From: Monilinia fructicola
Lineage: Eukaryota > Ascomycota > Leotiomycetes > Helotiales > Sclerotiniaceae
Assembly: GCA_008692225.1 (NCBI GenBank)
Contig: VICG01000009.1
Coordinates: 2,379,001 to 2,443,000 of the forward strand
Direction of reading: 5' to 3'
DNA length: 64,000 nt
A program made the translations under genes and the position numbers. Below the pieces are notes generated by a model. That model ran no database searches, was not told where the DNA came from, and worked only from the letters and a program-made list of their open reading frames with translations. Shown here piece by piece: positions 25,001-37,381 of this stretch; positions within the stretch are counted from its first letter, which is position 1, and the number at the start of each line of letters is the position of its first letter.

Positions 25001-25553
25001 TTTTGAACCCATCACAATCTTTATGTGTAAAACCGACAGGAGCTGCAACGTAAAAGTAATGTAAGAAGTCTTTAACATGCAGCATAACTGAGTGACCAGT
25101 CTGCAAAAGACATTAGTTGAAGGTTTCGGGAAGAATCGAGACGAATCCTACCTCAGTGACGCCAAATAACTTCACAGTCGCCTTTCCATGATCATATGTA
25201 CCCTCCTCACATTCAATCTGCTGAAAGATCAAATTGTCCACCTCCGGATTAAAGTCTGCCAGGCTTGGCCTTGCCCATTCTTGATCTTTTTCTGAATTAT
25301 TCTTCTTCAAATTTTCCATATCTTGTGTCATCTTTTCCAATACTTCCGATTCGAACTGACTAGGCTGGCTAGAAGCCAATTTTCCTCTCGGTCCATTTTG
25401 TGAACTCTTGAATCTAACTGCTGCTGGAGATGAGGCTACTGGTTCGAGCTTTCGTTTCTTCGCCGCAGATGGAGGGGATGAGGGGTTATTATTTTGTTGA
25501 ATATTCTTTGCTTCACCTAGGATTCGCTTTTGGGGAACTCTTGATGGAGCCAT
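22040..25553 (-). CDS. POL3: DNA polymerase delta catalytic subunit
   Basis: Replicative family-B polymerase of the nucleus, with 3'-5' proofreading. Four exons: 25152-25553, 24735-25100, 22830-24643 and 22040-22778. Introns are 25101-25151 (51 nt), 24644-24734 (91 nt, GTCGGT donor) and 22779-22829 (51 nt). The spliced product is 1106 aa, a normal length for Pol3. Exonuclease motifs: Exo I FDIECAG (Asp314, Glu316), Exo [17 protein letters not shown], Exo [15 protein letters not shown]. Polymerase motifs: [11 protein letters not shown] near residue 600, [26 protein letters not shown] near 757. The C-terminus has CysA (CMSCKKPL...CTDC) and CysB ([12 protein letters not shown]...SSKDC), the latter being the Fe-S site known in B-family subunits. 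The start [14 protein letters not shown] precedes a short basic region with nuclear-targeting-like KKRK. All motifs appear intact. Confidence 0.97.
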
Positions 25554-26918
25554 GGCGAAGGATTTTACAACTTCCGTGCTGCCAACAGGAGAGACGTAGT
25601 TGGAGAAGTTGTTGATGGGGAGATTGAATATCGGACTTTAGAGAATTGTATTAATCAATATAAACTTCGCGTCGACTACTTTTCACGCGTTGTGAACGCG
25701 ACTTAATTAAAGTGGACAAGGGGGTAGATAGAAAGTGCCTAGCTTATGTAATTTTCGTGGCTTGTGGCTGCAAGAATGCAGCTATGGATTACATAATCAA
25801 TGATCTTATCTTATCTTGATCTCATAAAGCGGCAAATTGACTTCCAACCAAGACTCGGCGCCTAGGGCTGCTGATCAAATGGACGGGAAGAACCTTCTAC
25901 TAGGATAAACCTTTTTCGTCAAGACGACTTCGACTTGTATAACAAAACATGCATAAGGGTAGTCGAGACCTATAGTTGCTAGTTGCAACCCTACTACAAC
26001 TTGCAAGAATCAATACTTGGTGATTGGTATCCTCAATGAACTCGAAACTTGAGATTGCATGATCATTGATATAGATTCGATGGCGCTCTGAATACGTCAT
26101 CCAGGATCTACCATCTACCCTTTGTCGTGCTCCTGGTTATACAACTACTTACATTCGATGTTATTGAAGGAACGCAGCTTGTGTGGATATCGCATGCACA
26201 TGATGTTACTCTTCTCACGGTCTCACCCGACTCACAAAGTAGACGGTTTGGGAAACTACCCCGAGTACAAAGGTTACCATAAAATCCGAATTGCCGGGCA
26301 TTGACTCTATCGCCAACAAGAATATCCAGATCTCACCACAGGAAATATATCTTCATCCGACGATTCCGCTCGATATCCCCGTCCTCATAAATCTTTCGCG
26401 GGCTTTGAAAGCCAAGCTTTTCCTATTTCCGCTTAGGAAGAGGAATGTTGACCAATGAGGAAAGCTATTATTTAATGCAAATTCATGCATTGAAGTTCTG
26501 ACTCAAAATACTCATATAACCAATATCAAAAAAGTTTTTGAGGATATACCAGGCATATACTGTGTTGTTGAAATATCATTACATCATAAAAAGGAAAGGT
26601 GAGGAGTAATCGGTGATCTCGACCGAACAAGCATTTCTACTATACTCTTTGTTTCCTATATAGTATATGCTGTCCTCCATGTTCTATTTCATCCTCAGAG
26701 GTTTTCTTATCAGTTGCAAAAGGGCTACAGTTCGAGTGTTATTGCAATTCTATATCCTGTTCCAGCACTTAATTTTGATCTTCAAGGTTAGGATTCAACC
26801 ACAAATATCTCATTCTTTGATCAAAAGCCAGACATTAAATTGTCCTATCCAGCCACTCTTGTATTGAAGTCCTAACTTTGGAGACACCCCTAAACATTCT
26901 GTTTTCTTGACAGTCAAC
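25554..26918. other. Intergenic spacer upstream of POL3 and the ssSPT-like gene
   Basis: Divergent arrangement of about 1.4 kb. An ACGCGT site at 25685-25690 upstream of POL3 matches the MluI cell-cycle box sequence used by MBF-type factors in yeasts to time replication genes; function here is inference. No other gene seen. Confidence 0.45.
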
Positions 26919-27308
26919 ATGTCTCACATTTCATATTCATACTCCTTCCCTACCTCACCCAAACTTCGCGAACAGTATTCCTACATGGAAGGTTTGAAAT
27001 ATCAACTTCGACTTATGTACTATCGATATGAAGTTACATTTTCGGCATATGTTTTAACTCCGGGAGAGAAACTAGTTATGAATTCGGTCGTTCTCTTATC
27101 CTTGGGCCTCGTGGGATACACTCTATTATCATGCTTGCCCAACTTCATTTTTCAAACTTTCCAAAGGATTGTCTTATCATATGCGGTACCAAATGATCAA
27201 ATTAGTGTCACGATGGGGAATGTAAGCAGAGAAGTCGGAAACACCAGTTCCGCTTGGAACAGGATGACAGATGTGGGATATGAGGTCCTCGTGCCTATTT
27301 TACTATGA
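26919..27308 (+). CDS. Serine palmitoyltransferase small-subunit-like protein
   Basis: Single-exon, 129-aa protein, likely an ER-membrane activator of serine palmitoyltransferase, the first enzyme of sphingolipid synthesis. The core LRLMYYRYEVTFSAYVLTPG then EK and VMNSVVLLSLGLVGYTLLSC has the same layout as animal ssSPT proteins: an aromatic YYxY segment, a xLxPxE turn, a small polar NS, one membrane helix, then a short amphipathic tail (PNFIFQTFQRIVLSY). I use ATG at 26919 (MSHISYSY); the frame extends 12 bases upstream only to a TTG codon. The last 40 residues (from AVPNDQ) are not recognisably conserved and could include an unspliced intron. Function is inferred from the family pattern. 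Confidence 0.7.
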   Translation: MSHISYSYSFPTSPKLREQYSYMEGLKYQLRLMYYRYEVTFSAYVLTPGEKLVMNSVVLLSLGLVGYTLLSCLPNFIFQTFQRIVLSYAVPNDQISVTMGNVSREVGNTSSAWNRMTDVGYEVLVPILL

Positions 27309-28784
27309 TGTGAGTATAGAAGGTCTGATTGGTTCTCAACTGTGAGTTGCCCTTACTGCCACCGTGTATGATAAGCTTCGGCTGAGCATAGGCTTTAGTA
27401 TACCTCAAACAACGATATTGAGGCATGAACGTGCCTTCAAGTTAGGATATCATCTTCTCCTCCCTTTTGGGAATTTGACCTTGGCTCCAAAGATATCAAA
27501 ACCTGGAACAATTTCCATCGTTGAATCTAACCCGAAAGACATCCTACTAAAATAGTAAGCACAACCCTAACTTTCAAGTATCGCATCTGAGCCATCAATT
27601 TTCGTGTATCGACTGAACAGCCTGATCTCGGAGTAGATTGTTTTCTTTCAAGACAATCCATGAAATCTAGACAAATTTTCCGACTAACAGATAGTGTACA
27701 GATATATTACACATGTTCCAATATTCTCAGCATTTCCCCCTTTGTCGGCAACACGCGTTTTTGAGCCGGAATATACCCAGCCCAATACCCATATGATTTG
27801 AACGGCGCATAGTTTTTCCCCCTTTTGCACAAATCCACACAGACGATATGGAGTATCATCCCTCAGGAGATGTACTTTCATGATGATGATATACAATGAA
27901 TAGCATGGCCTAGATGAGTTTGAGATGAGTTGGGGGATGGTGAATGGATACTTGTGAATTTCGAATGGAACACCATTCTATATGTACGGGGGCAACCAAG
28001 CTCATGGAGATCCAAACTGGGAGTTGGGATTCGGTAAAGAAATAAAAATATATCTTCCCTCCACCGAGATTCTTTCTTCTCAGCTCAGGTGATGGTCAAT
28101 CTTTTTTTTTTACGAATTAGCCTCGTGTACACTGTGAAGGAGCCAGCCTTGTTTACATTTCACAGCCACTCTTTTGAGGATGTAAATAGAAACCGTAATA
28201 CCGGGCCCGACATTTTAATCCATCTGATTGGATAAGATGTTCATCTTTTCCCCATCTCCTCTGAAGACTTGCGTAGTCCCGATCCACTGAAGAATCGGAA
28301 CGCCAAGTAGTGACGCGTGGTGGTTTGGATGATTGAAGGATTAAAGCCTAGCCTTATCAACAATTTTTGTATGGAGGGATGGATGATCAGCTTGTGAATC
28401 AAGGCTGTGTGAATGAATGTATTACAGAGTACTTGAGTATTCCAAGGTTATGATTATAATTAAGTTTTGTTACCCATTTAATAATATTTTATTTAGGCAG
28501 TATTACTCATAAGGTTAAATCCTTTATTGAAATTCATTCTTTCTACTACTCAAGTCTACATCAACTAAAGCATACAAGTACTAGGTAGTGAGGGTATAGA
28601 TAGTATAGTACAATACAATACAGTACAGTACAGTACTACTTGTCTATTCTTCTTACATTCTACTGTAAAGATTCTTCCTCTACATAAAACTTTATATCTT
28701 CACCGCATAATTAAGCAATTTTGATTATTTCTATTTTATTAGTCTACTATTGTGTTATCATCTTAAGGTTTTTTGAGTTAGTAT

Positions 28785-28885
28785 CTAATGTCTACTGTAA
28801 TGTCTGATGTCGGATGTCTAATGTCTAATGTCTAATGTCTAATCTCTAATGTCTAATCTCTAATGTCTAATGTCTAATGTCTAAT
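28785..28885. repeat. Tandem 7-bp repeat (TAATGTC)n
   Basis: Around twelve copies of TAATGTC/TAATCTC, ending just before the first TACTCGAGTA palindrome at 28896. Confidence 0.85.
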
Positions 28886-28895
28886 ACTTACCTAG

Positions 28896-28935
28896 TACTC
28901 GAGTAGATGAATAACCCTTTTGAAGTACTCGAGTA
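28896..28935. repeat. Two TACTCGAGTA palindromes spaced 30 bp
   Basis: Exact 10-bp palindromes at 28896-28905 and 28926-28935, start-to-start 30 bp. They are part of a set of eight such sites in the window; see findings. Confidence 0.8.
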
Positions 28936-29312
28936 GCTCAGATACTCAGGTACAAAAAAGCCCCGGCCACTTTAGTTTTGGCTTTGGCGTCAGTTCTGAA
29001 ACGGGGAATAAGCCCCAAAACAGATTCTTTTCCGATTGAGTGGAAAAAGTATCTAATTACTTATTACCTAGATGGGCATTTTTATTATTTATTATTGTAG
29101 TATCGTCCACGAGTATCTCTTCTACTATTGCTATTGCTACCATTACTGTTACTATTCCTACTCTGATTGTTATTATCATTTATTGTTGGTACTACTATTA
29201 TTTCTGCTACTATTACTAATCCTACTACCACTTCTTACTACCTCTACTCCGCTACTTCTTTCTGTACCTCCGTACTTCTCTGCATCTACCTAATATATAG
29301 GAAGTATATCTC

Positions 29313-29398
29313 TCCAACCACCAACCACCAACCTCCAACCTCCAACCTCCTGCCTACTACCTACTACCTACTACCTCCTACCTCCTCCCTCCTACCCT
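29313..29398. repeat. Pyrimidine-rich AACCTCC / TACTACC tandem tract
   Basis: ACCACCAACCTCCAACCTCC-like units grade into TACTACCTACTACC units. Strongly G-poor on the plus strand, about 530 bp upstream of the rhomboid start. Confidence 0.75.
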
Positions 29399-29924
29399 AC
29401 TAGTAAGGTTAATCACTCTCTCCTCATCTTGACTTTACTTAATCCAGTAATTCACACAACCTTCCCATCGTAGAATCTTTCTCAACAACTACAACAACAA
29501 CAACAACAACACCCCTCAGTCGAGGCAGTGCTTCTAAAACACAAAATTATATAACCTTGTTAAAGAGGCGCTTGAAGAAAATCTTCAATCATTTGCATTT
29601 TACATAACATCAAGCAAAAAGTAGCGAATCTCAGAATGATTACAGTGCTATAAGCAGTTTCACTACCACCAAATCATTCGACAACTTTCAATTCTCACGT
29701 TCGTTGACCTTTTAGCCAAGAAGAAGTTGCATTTCTACCTTGGGAATCTCCTGTTTCAGGCTGCTCGTCGGTTTGTCAGTTTATAACAATCATCAGACGA
29801 TCGCAACTTTCACTCTCTTTTTTGTCTGAAGGAACCATTTTCTCCATTGATACGAACGTTACGTTACGATACGATAAGATACTTTACGAACCGATCGCAT
29901 CCATACAGTCATTAGACAGAAATC

Positions 29925-31701
29925 ATGGCGGCAAATGAGTATTACAATTCACATTCACATCAACAACCACAGCAATATCAGCATGAAGAAACGCCACAAC
30001 CATATGACAGTCCATTCGACACTCAATCTCAGCAACATACAGTACCTCCCTCCTACCATTCTCAAGCACCTTCAAGACAAAATTCAATACCTTCACGAGT
30101 AGGATCAACAAGACCCCAAGAGATGTCGCCAGTCTCTCCATTTGAAGCTCCATTCGATGATCATGTATACCCAGTACCACCCGGTGTGCCACCACATAGA
30201 TACAATACTTCGACCAGCTCAGAACATGATACACAATATTATAGTCAGGGTGGAGGAGGTAGACAACAAGATGGGATGGGTTATTCCGCAGAAGATATAC
30301 CTTTGCGAGAAAATCCTCAAGTTCCAGCAAAGGATACTTCCACAGATCATGTATACGATTCAAACTTTAACCATCCAGACTTTAACGATCATGTATACGA
30401 TGCAGGGGAATCAGGCATACCTCCACACATAAAGAATCAAAAGAATCATAGAATGAGTGATGCTATGGCTATGAGGCTTGTAAATAAGAAAAAGGGCATT
30501 CCTTTTGTGACATATACTCTCACCTTGGTACAAGTGGTAGTATTTATTGTGGAAATTGTCAAGAATGGTACGTGGTTGGAAGAAGATTTTGGGTATGAGA
30601 TACTAATACCATACAGCCCAACTTACTGGATCTCCGATTGAAATCCATCCTTCCTTCAATCCCATGATTGGTCCCTCACCGTACGTCGTCATCAACATGG
30701 GCTCAAGATTTACGCCGTGCATGCACAACATGACCGGAATACCAGATCTGACTGCCATCAGTTGGCCATGTCCAAACACAACGAGTTCAACAGATGTGGA
30801 GTGTTCAATAAGTGATCTTTGTGGTTTCGGAGGAGTTGGAGCAACACCAGATCAATGGTATAGATTCATCTTACCTATGTTTCTGCACGCCGGAATTATT
30901 CACATTGGGTTTAACATGCTTCTTCAAATGACCATGGGAAAAGAGATGGAAATTTTAATTGGGCCCATTCGATATTTCCTGGTCTATATTTCTAGTGGCA
31001 TTTTTGGATTTATTCTTGGTGGAAATTTTGCTGCAACTGGTATATCATCTACAGGCGCCTCAGGAGCTCTTTTTGGTCTGATTGCTCTGACACTTCTTGA
31101 CTTGCTATACAAATGGCAAGAACGTGTTAGTCCTTACAAGGAATTAGCTTTCATCGCTCTTGATATCATCATATCCTTTGTTCTAGGTCTTTTACCCGGT
31201 CTCGACAATTTCTCTCATATTGGAGGATTCCTTATGGGCCTAGTTCTAGGTTTATCCATTCTTCGTTCACCCAATTCTTTGAGAATGCGAACAGGTCAAT
31301 CAGATCCACCATATGCACCTGTTGCTACTAAAGCTAGTCAAGGTGATCGTGGTATCATCAGTTTATTCAAGAATCCTTCAGGGTTTTTCAAAGGTAGAAA
31401 GCCTGCATGGTGGGCTTGGCTTCTTTTGAGAGTAGCGGCATTAGTATTTGTTTTTATTGTTTTCATTTTGCTTTTGAAAAATTTCTATGTCTACAGAAAA
31501 ACCTGCGGTTGGTGCAAATATTTGAGTTGTATTGTAAGTCTTCCCCTTATTTTCACTCGGTTATCTTTGAAAATCAAACTAATATGAAGTAAATAGAATG
31601 TCAACAACTGGTGCAGTTTGGGAAATTTGGAATTGACCAACACCACAACAAAGCGAAGTGTATTTGATAGCTGGGATGCAATGGCAAAATTGTATGAATA
31701 A
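29925..31701 (+). CDS. Rhomboid-family intramembrane serine protease
   Basis: Three exons (29925-30567, 30617-31533, 31597-31701), with introns of 49 nt (30568-30616) and 63 nt (31534-31596); 554 aa. A cytosolic N-terminal region of about 185 residues is rich in Gln, Pro and Ser and holds repeated DHVY motifs. It is followed by TM1 (FVTYTLTLVQVVVFIVEI), an extracytosolic loop (NPMIGPSPYVVINMGSRF and a Cys-containing segment), then the rhomboid core: FLHAGIIHIGFNML, the nucleophile motif GASGALFG (Ser363) and SHIGGFLMGLVLG (His415). The final helix is followed by CGWCKYLSC and, after intron 2, NNWCSLGNLELTNTT. The Ser/His dyad is complete, so an active protease is expected. The layout resembles the fungal Rbd1-type rhomboids with long N-termini; a specific orthologue and substrate are not assigned. 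Confidence 0.93.
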
Positions 31702-32686
31702 GAGGACATGATCTTTTCTTCTTCTTGGCTTAAATTGCAATGAGAATTATGATATGAGACATGTGGGGGTCAGGGTCGATGTTGAATTTTGGGATTTTTG
31801 GAGAAAATGGGTGCATATATTGCAATATGCATAGCGATGGAGTTCTTTTTATCTATTTCGAAGGACTGGTCTTCTTCAAGTTCGAGATGAGCTACTACCG
31901 AGTTTAAGTGCGAGCGAAGAAACAGGGATTTTTGGAGTTATGATGAAGTTCGATTTGAGAAGGGTGATGGGATGGATAGGATGAAGTCGACAGAATTGAC
32001 AATATATAATCTAGGCTTGAGCATTGAGGTCTGGATGCGGATATCTAAAAATACCACATACACCACTGAGGTGTTTTAGCATATTTAATGAATGATGCAT
32101 TTGATACCATTTGATTACATTGTTATGTTACCTATCTACGGAGTAGAGCTCATTTGTTATTTGTTGAATTGATTATTGAATAGGTAATTATTATATTACA
32201 ACATTATACTAAAAATCTCATATCTACCGGTGACTCAATACAATGAATACTTCACTGCAGCCGAACTCTTGTTCACCCATGCTTATTAGCATGGACAGTA
32301 TATATTGCTGCTATTCCTGCTTCAGACTCTACTGCAGTATGACTGACAATCGACATGGGGAAAATCCTAGGACGATTGGACAATTGGACAGCAATCAAGG
32401 AATCTAGAATCTCTGACACGTGATCATTCTCCAGCCCCGCGATCCAGCCACACCAGCCTCTCGCCAAGGATCTATCCCCGCAAAAATTATCTTGTCGCAA
32501 AGTTTCCAAAGAGGTTTTTCTAGAATTACCTAGGTAACTTATTTATATTCGCAAGGCGCAATTGGAAAGATTCTTTGAACGAATTCCTTGTCACATCCCA
32601 TCAAAGAAATCATCGCATTCTTTCACAACCCATCTTATACTTCAAAGCCCCCCAGTTTCCCACTCTGTCATTCCCAATCATTCATC
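31702..32686. other. Intergenic spacer
   Basis: No gene supported. Contains a TACGGAGTA motif at 32137 and a TACCTAGGTA palindrome at 32527-32536, both members of dispersed motif sets described in findings. Confidence 0.5.
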
Positions 32687-33895
32687 ATGGGTCACAACGA
32701 CGGCAACGAACGGGTCGTCAAAGCTAAGAAGGAGAAGAAACCCAAGGTTCCCAAGGAGCAACGCGTGCGCAAGGCTAAGCTTCCCAAGGATAAGGATCCA
32801 AATCGGACGGATAAGCCCGAGGTTCCTTTGATGAATCGATCGGTGCATGCGAAATGGGGTGCGCTCTTTCGCAAACATCTGGGGGTTCTCGAGGCCCATT
32901 GTAAGACCCTGGATCGGGTGCAGCAGGCCATGAAGTCTGAGATGGAGCGTCTGAGTCAGGAGGAGAAGAGGGAGTGGGAGTTGAATCAAGATGGGCCTTG
33001 GAGGATTCTTTGTGGGCTTTTGGATAGGGGGAGGGATACGCTTGTTAGTGGGAGGACGATGGCGAGGTTTATCGTGAGTGTTCGAAGGAGGGATGGTTGA
33101 GGGTTCTTCTATTGGAGGATTGGATTTGCTGACTGGGATTTTCGATAGTTGCCACCGCGTTTGATTAAGGATAGGAAGGGATTGGGGGTTCTCGGCACAA
33201 GTTATGAACCTCTGGTGCCAAAACTTGATGCTCGTCTAGCTGCGGAGAAAAATGGTACGGCTAAAAAGGACGAGAGTAGCGATAGCGATAGCAGCTCGGA
33301 TTCCGACTCAGATTCCGATTCCGATTCTGAATCGGTGGAGGATCCAGGATACGAAGATGAAGATGTCGAGATGGAAGATGCGCCAACTACAGAAGTCGAG
33401 AAATCTACCACGAGCAGTGCGGCGGTCGAAGTAGAATCAAATCCTTATTTTGTTGTGGATACTGTGCCGACGCCAGTTTCCGATCTAAATAAGAAGGAGA
33501 AGGATAAAAGTAAGAAGGAGAAGAAGATTGAGGGGAAGAAGATTGAGGAAAAGAAGGTGGAAGAGAAGAAAGTAGAGGAAGAAGTTAACTTTCAAGCTGT
33601 GGAGGCACAATTGCAAGCAGAGGTTGAAGCTGGAATGAAGGCAAAGGAAGAGAAAAAGGAGAAGGCAAAAAAGGAGAAGAAGAGAAAGAGAGATAGCACA
33701 GGAGAGGAGAGCGAGGGAAAAAAGGCAAGAAAGGAAAGGGATGTGAAGGAGAAGGATAAGGAGAAGGACCAGGGCGAGACAGAGGCTGAGAAGGAGAAGG
33801 AGAAGAATTCAAAAAAGGATAAAAAGAGAAAAGCGGATGATGTTGCGGAGGAAGATGAACCGATTGATGGAAAAAGGAAGAGGAAATCTAAGTGA
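32687..33895 (+). CDS. Lysine-rich, probably nuclear protein of unknown function
   Basis: Two exons (32687-33073, 33149-33895) flank a 75-nt intron with GTGAGT donor and TGCTGAC branch site; 377 aa. The first 50 residues are very basic (KAKKEKKPKVPKEQRVRKAK). Residues about 55-160 form the only globular-looking part, with MNRSVHAKWGALFRKHLGVL, WELNQDGPWRILCGLLDRGRDTLV and RFILPPRLIKDRKGLGVLG. A Ser/Asp tract (SDSDSSSDSDSDSDS) and a long alternating Lys/Glu region end in KRKRKSK. Such charge patterns are common in nucleolar and chromatin-associated proteins, so nuclear location is inferred. No named domain was recognised. ATG 32687 is preceded by TCATC and gives the basic start. Confidence 0.78.
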
Positions 33896-36800
33896 GAGCC
33901 ACGACTTTTTCGTATTTATGGAATTGCGCGATGAAGGAAGGAAGGAGGGAGGGAATAGATATGGATATGATATTTGTATAGCTCGCGTTTGTATGAGTGC
34001 ACGTCGGAGAATCCAATGAATACAATACAATAAATAATATATGAAATCCACAACTTGTCACATTCTGTGCTAAGCACATGACGAACTAGTGTTGCAAGAT
34101 CTCTTAAGTGTGTCGGTGATTGATCAAACGCAGCCAAGGGAGATTTCTGAAAGTACCTGGTAGGTAGGTACCTACCCGATCTACCCAGTACCCTTGAATG
34201 TGGATGTGAATGCGGATGTTGGTCTCAATTCTTTGTTGGAAAGATAGCTAGGTCTAGTTGTTAATTCCCATCCTTACTCCTCCTTCCTATCCATAGCTCT
34301 CCTCTCTTCTCCCCCCTCCCCCCCAAACCCACACACAGCATCCATGAAAAAATCAATCATCTTCCCGTTCTTTTCTGCGTCGAAGAATTTCTTCATCTTT
34401 TCCCTCGACGTGTTTTGATTTGAGCGCAGAAGAGGGGGAGTTGGTCTCGTTCTTCGTACTCTGGGTATAGGATTCAAGGCTTGGAGGGGGGGTCTTTTTG
34501 ATGTTTTCAATGTGGGTGTTGGGGATGGGTGCGTTGGGATTTTTGCTCGGTGGTTTGTGAGATTGGTGCTGTGCAGGGTGGTGAGGTGGGAGGGAGGGAG
34601 GGTTTTGGGAGTATTGCTGGTATTGATGGAAATGGAAATGATTAGTGAGATTGTTGCGATATATGGAAATGTTATTTATCAGGAAAGTAAATCTCTATAC
34701 TGTTGCTAAGGTTAGTCAGTGATGTATATGTATACCGCGATGTATCAAAGGGTTGAAAGAGAAAGAAATGCTGGATTTAGGGCCAGGGGGTATTGGACTG
34801 GTGGATGATAGTGATAGTTGTGGGTGCGTGGGTGGATTTATGGTTGAGTAGTTGAGATAGCGTGTAAGGGTTCAGGAAGCTGGAGTGATTTTTGAAAATT
34901 CATGATCTTTTACTCGAGTAGATTGAATGAGACAATTAAGATGAGATGAGATAGGACGATGGTGAAAGAAGAATTCAAAAGTTGGCTAAGCAGTACTTGA
35001 CAGTGAAACTGTAAAACTTCAGAATACTGAAGGCTATATCTATGTCGTCTCACTTTATAACTAACAATAACCCAGTACGCTTCCCAAATCAAGATACCTT
35101 CAATAGGAAATCGAAATCGTTAAGATATTTTGTTAAAAGGGAACTCAGATACAAGAGGGATATTTCTATACGTAAGTATGGTTGGATGGATATTTCCAAT
35201 CTCACTCACTCACTCACTCACTCACTCAGTTACTGGAAAACCTCTCCTATGATCACAACGTCATTCATGAGCGCGAGAGAAATCAATACCGCGAATGATG
35301 AATTCCTCATTACTAGCTCTCCGACTAATACCGAGAAGTAGAGTAGATAAATAAAACGACAGTATATCGGCATACATGGAATAACACTGACTTTATCTAA
35401 ATATTCAAGGGAAACCAGATCAAGAGAGCGCGAGATTATTACTTCGTTTGATCTTTGGCGAACTTGAAATCGCAGCGTAGCGATGAGAAAAGGGGGTGGT
35501 AGAACTAGCGAGAGTTGCAAACGAATAAATTACCATAGCTAGGTAGGTAGCGATAACAATAAATATGGTAAATAACTGACAGATCAATAGACTGGCCCCA
35601 GACTTCTTTACAAGTCAGAGTTTCTTTCCTGCTGGTAGATTTGGTCTCGGACATAGAGATCCTGGATACGTGATGTAGAGATATGAATCTCATAATGATC
35701 TAGAGTATCCATCTGATGGTCCACCGGGCGGTCAGGAGATATTCTCATCTAATTATAATCTACGATATCTATAGGTGAAATATCCATACAACAGAGAAAT
35801 CAGTGCCTCGATCGAATCCCTCAAAATCACAATCTATCGATATTTGTCTCTCATGTAAATATATCGTTTTCGAACCATTTGAGACTTCGAGATGATAACT
35901 CCCCAAGACTCACATTAAAATAAGACAAACAGCCGCAAGACTGCCCTTGAAATTCACCAAACCAAAGATTCACATGTTCACATCAGTCGGCTATCTCAGA
36001 TACCATAATTATTATTCTATCTCCAAACCTCGTAACTTATTATATGCGTAAAGTACCTAGTTATACACACTAAACCCCAATAACAATTAGTAGACAAGAA
36101 TCTTTCACATCCATTCACTATACCCATAACCATACCTACACCTACACTAAGACGAGGCATCATCCACCGCAGATTGCAACCCAGATCACACACATCAACA
36201 ACTCCCGCCATTCCTCTTCTTGCGCTGAAAATGCCATCGACTGGGGCGATATGAGCCCCTTACCGCTCTGGTGAATAGACAATCAATACTCCAAGATACC
36301 TACCTACCTCTCCCTACCTCGCAGTCATCGAATTCACGGAACATATACCTCAAACATACCATTTCCCTATCCCCCCTCAACCCTCAACCCTCAACCCTCG
36401 AATCTCTCCCTCCCCTCTCAAATCACCTCCTTGACCCCTTATCTTCCTTCCCGAAAAACTTCAGGATTTCTTTCGATACCTCCTACAGTACCTCTTACAC
36501 ATCCCGGCCCAAAAAACGCCGTTCACACATATGTAGCGTGGCAGCCGCTCCTTGGAAGAAGGTAGAGTCAGTCTATCAGTCAATCAGTCAATCAGTCAAT
36601 CAGTCAGTCAGTCAGTCAGTCAGTCAGTCAGTCAGTCAGCATCCTGAACATCAGTACAACATCAATATCAATATCATCATGATGGAAAAAAAAAATAGAA
36701 AACCCTTCGATAAAATCTCATTCTTTTCCTCGCCTTTACGCTACGTCCATTTACCTCTCAATCTGTTCCCACTCAATCTATTTCCTCTCCGAAAGAAATT

Positions 36801-37381
36801 CCTAGCATCTATAAAAGCCAAGAAATTATCCCTATAATGACAACATAAATCCAGGTAATTCCAGAGTCCACTTGCACCTATCATCAAACTCCCCATGGGC
36901 CAAGTATCATCGTTTCAACAGTGCGACTGAGATGTAAACTATGAATAGCATAAAGACAATTAAGAAAATACTTTCATTGATTTTACTCATACGGTTCCAA
37001 GCTCATCGCAAAAATCCCAAATAGATGCAAGTATTTGGTGAAGATTCAGGCAAACTAACCGACCTAACTGCCTGTAATACCATTTCCAAATCCATTCCAT
37101 CAACCTATGAACAAAATCCCATCCAACCTGGAGAGTTTGTCTTTCATTTACTTCCAATTTCATTTCCGTTTTCCATTTCCATTTCCGTTTTCCATTTCTC
37201 ACTTCCACCTCTCCCACAAATTTCATTCATCATCTCATATTGTCTCGTAAAACCTTTCTCAATTTTCATATAAAAACCTAATAATGCAAACTCATTTTGG
37301 TATCTGGCACTGAATGCTGCGCAATATGTAGAGAGAAATAAACCCAACGCCCGCTTATCCTATGCTGTTAAGGTAGAAATA
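33896..37381. other. Long gene-poor spacer
   Basis: About 3.5 kb. Contains GAAGGAAGGAGGGAGGG near 33.94 kb, short GGTAGGTAGGTACCTACC sequence near 34.16 kb, a TACTCGAGTA palindrome (34911), CTCA repeats (35200-35228), CTCAACC repeats near 36.38 kb and the AGTC array. A minus-strand frame at 34274-34510 (containing MKKFFDAEKNGKMIDFFMDAV) is open but has competing open frames and no upstream gene structure, so it is not called. Confidence 0.45.
36566..36639. repeat. (AGTC)n microsatellite with AATC variants
   Basis: CAGTCAATCAGTCAATCAGT passing into pure CAGT repeats up to 36639. A 188-codon frame through it (from a GTG codon) is repeat-driven and not called. Confidence 0.9.

Larger units (their letters stand above)
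27309..29924. other. Long repeat-bearing spacer upstream of the rhomboid gene
   Basis: About 2.6 kb without a supported gene. It includes TACAGTACAGTAC-type repeats (about 28612-28640), the TAATGTC array, two TACTCGAGTA palindromes, and a pyrimidine-rich tract of ACCTCC/ACTACCT units (29313-29398). The last 400 bp probably contain the rhomboid promoter and leader. Confidence 0.5.

Noticed and set aside
36271..36837. 188-codon plus-strand frame with SQSVSQSVSQ repeats
   Set aside because: Begins at GTG with no ATG until near its end, and the middle is a translated AGTC microsatellite.
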